Of a stretch of 6,049 nucleotides of DNA, positions 5,807 through 6,049 are shown in pieces (the first letter of the stretch is position 1; each line of letters opens with the position of its first letter). Under the pieces are notes generated by a model, which saw nothing but the letters and a program-made list of their open reading frames with translations, ran no database searches and had not been told where the DNA came from. This DNA is from Winogradskyella sp. UBA3174 (lineage in GTDB: Bacteria > Bacteroidota > Bacteroidia > Flavobacteriales > Flavobacteriaceae), in the NCBI RefSeq assembly GCF_002364335.1, contig NZ_DEXW01000039.1, forward strand, positions 9,618 through 15,666, read 5' to 3'. A program made the translations under genes and the position numbers.

Positions 5807-6049
5807 ATGAAAAAAATAAAATCAGTTTTATTAGTATCAATTGTTTTAGTAATCTTTTCTTGTTCAAAAGACACAAACGAAAATACTGGCATTGAAGTAC
5901 CTAATACAGAATCACCAAATGTTCTTTTTATTATTGCAGATGATTTAGGTAAAGACGCTATAAATGGTTTTTCAGAAGGCACTATAAAACCTAATACACC
6001 AAACATAGATGCCATTAGAAATAATGGAATTTCTTTTAGTAATTTTTGG
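5807..6049 (+). CDS. sulfatase/alkaline-phosphatase-superfamily lipoprotein, N-terminal part
   Basis: The first 81 residues of a gene that runs off the right edge. The signal MKKIKSVLLVSIVLVIFSC has its lipobox at VIFSC (Cys19), so a lipoprotein facing the periplasm or cell surface is predicted. The mature part opens with SPNVLFIIADDLGKDAING (36-54), the classical first strand of sulfatases, whose paired Asp residues (45-46) bind the catalytic calcium. It goes on with KPNTPNIDAIRNNGISFSNF, the usual TPNIDxLxxxGxxFxN segment. The CxPSR or SxPSR sequence with the residue converted to formylglycine lies beyond the window, so I cannot tell whether it is an active sulfatase, a phosphonate or phosphate ester hydrolase, or an inactive relative. 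The 14-base gap after the YHYH gene implies one transcript. No clear Shine-Dalgarno sequence is present; the leader is A-rich. Confidence 0.88.
   Translation, partial: MKKIKSVLLVSIVLVIFSCSKDTNENTGIEVPNTESPNVLFIIADDLGKDAINGFSEGTIKPNTPNIDAIRNNGISFSNFW

Noticed and set aside
5800..6015. 71-codon minus-strand open frame
   Set aside because: It is antisense to the sulfatase-like gene, whose signal peptide and ADDLG motif make the plus strand the coding one.

Overview
The window is low in G+C, with A-rich translation starts, few clear Shine-Dalgarno sequences and secreted proteins that begin as lipoproteins (Cys followed by acidic or polar residues). Together with CotH-like, YHYH-domain and sulfatase-like lipoproteins and the style of its insertion sequences, this points to a member of the Bacteroidota, most likely a marine-type Flavobacteriaceae. 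That assignment is inferred from sequence style only.

Left part (1-1485, + strand): a compact operon of three genes. It has the C-terminal end of an alpha/beta hydrolase, an ECF-type sigma factor that overlaps the hydrolase stop by one base, and a four-helix membrane protein that overlaps the sigma gene by 11 bases. The membrane protein is a candidate partner or regulator of the sigma factor.

Middle left (1473-2604): a decayed IS3-family insertion sequence with imperfect 25-base terminal inverted repeats (22 of 25 match). Its orfA has an in-frame stop. Its orfB carries a frameshift and two internal deletions that remove the second and third residues of the DDE catalytic triad. The left inverted repeat supplies the final codons and the stop of the membrane protein gene.

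Middle (2637-4137, - strand): a CotH-kinase-family lipoprotein gene ending in a strong intrinsic terminator that lies between it and the IS.

Next comes about 700 bases without an intact gene. It should hold the divergent promoters of cotH and the YHYH gene. It also holds an A+T palindrome, a fragment of the C-terminus of an IS481-like transposase, an inverted repeat and a pair of 21-base direct repeats.

Right part (4851-6049, + strand): a YHYH-domain lipoprotein gene, followed after 14 bases by the start of a sulfatase/alkaline-phosphatase-superfamily lipoprotein cut by the window edge. CotH, YHYH and the sulfatase-like protein are all predicted lipoproteins and may form one cell-surface functional group. 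This is the most plausible poorly described system here, but its function cannot be read from sequence alone.
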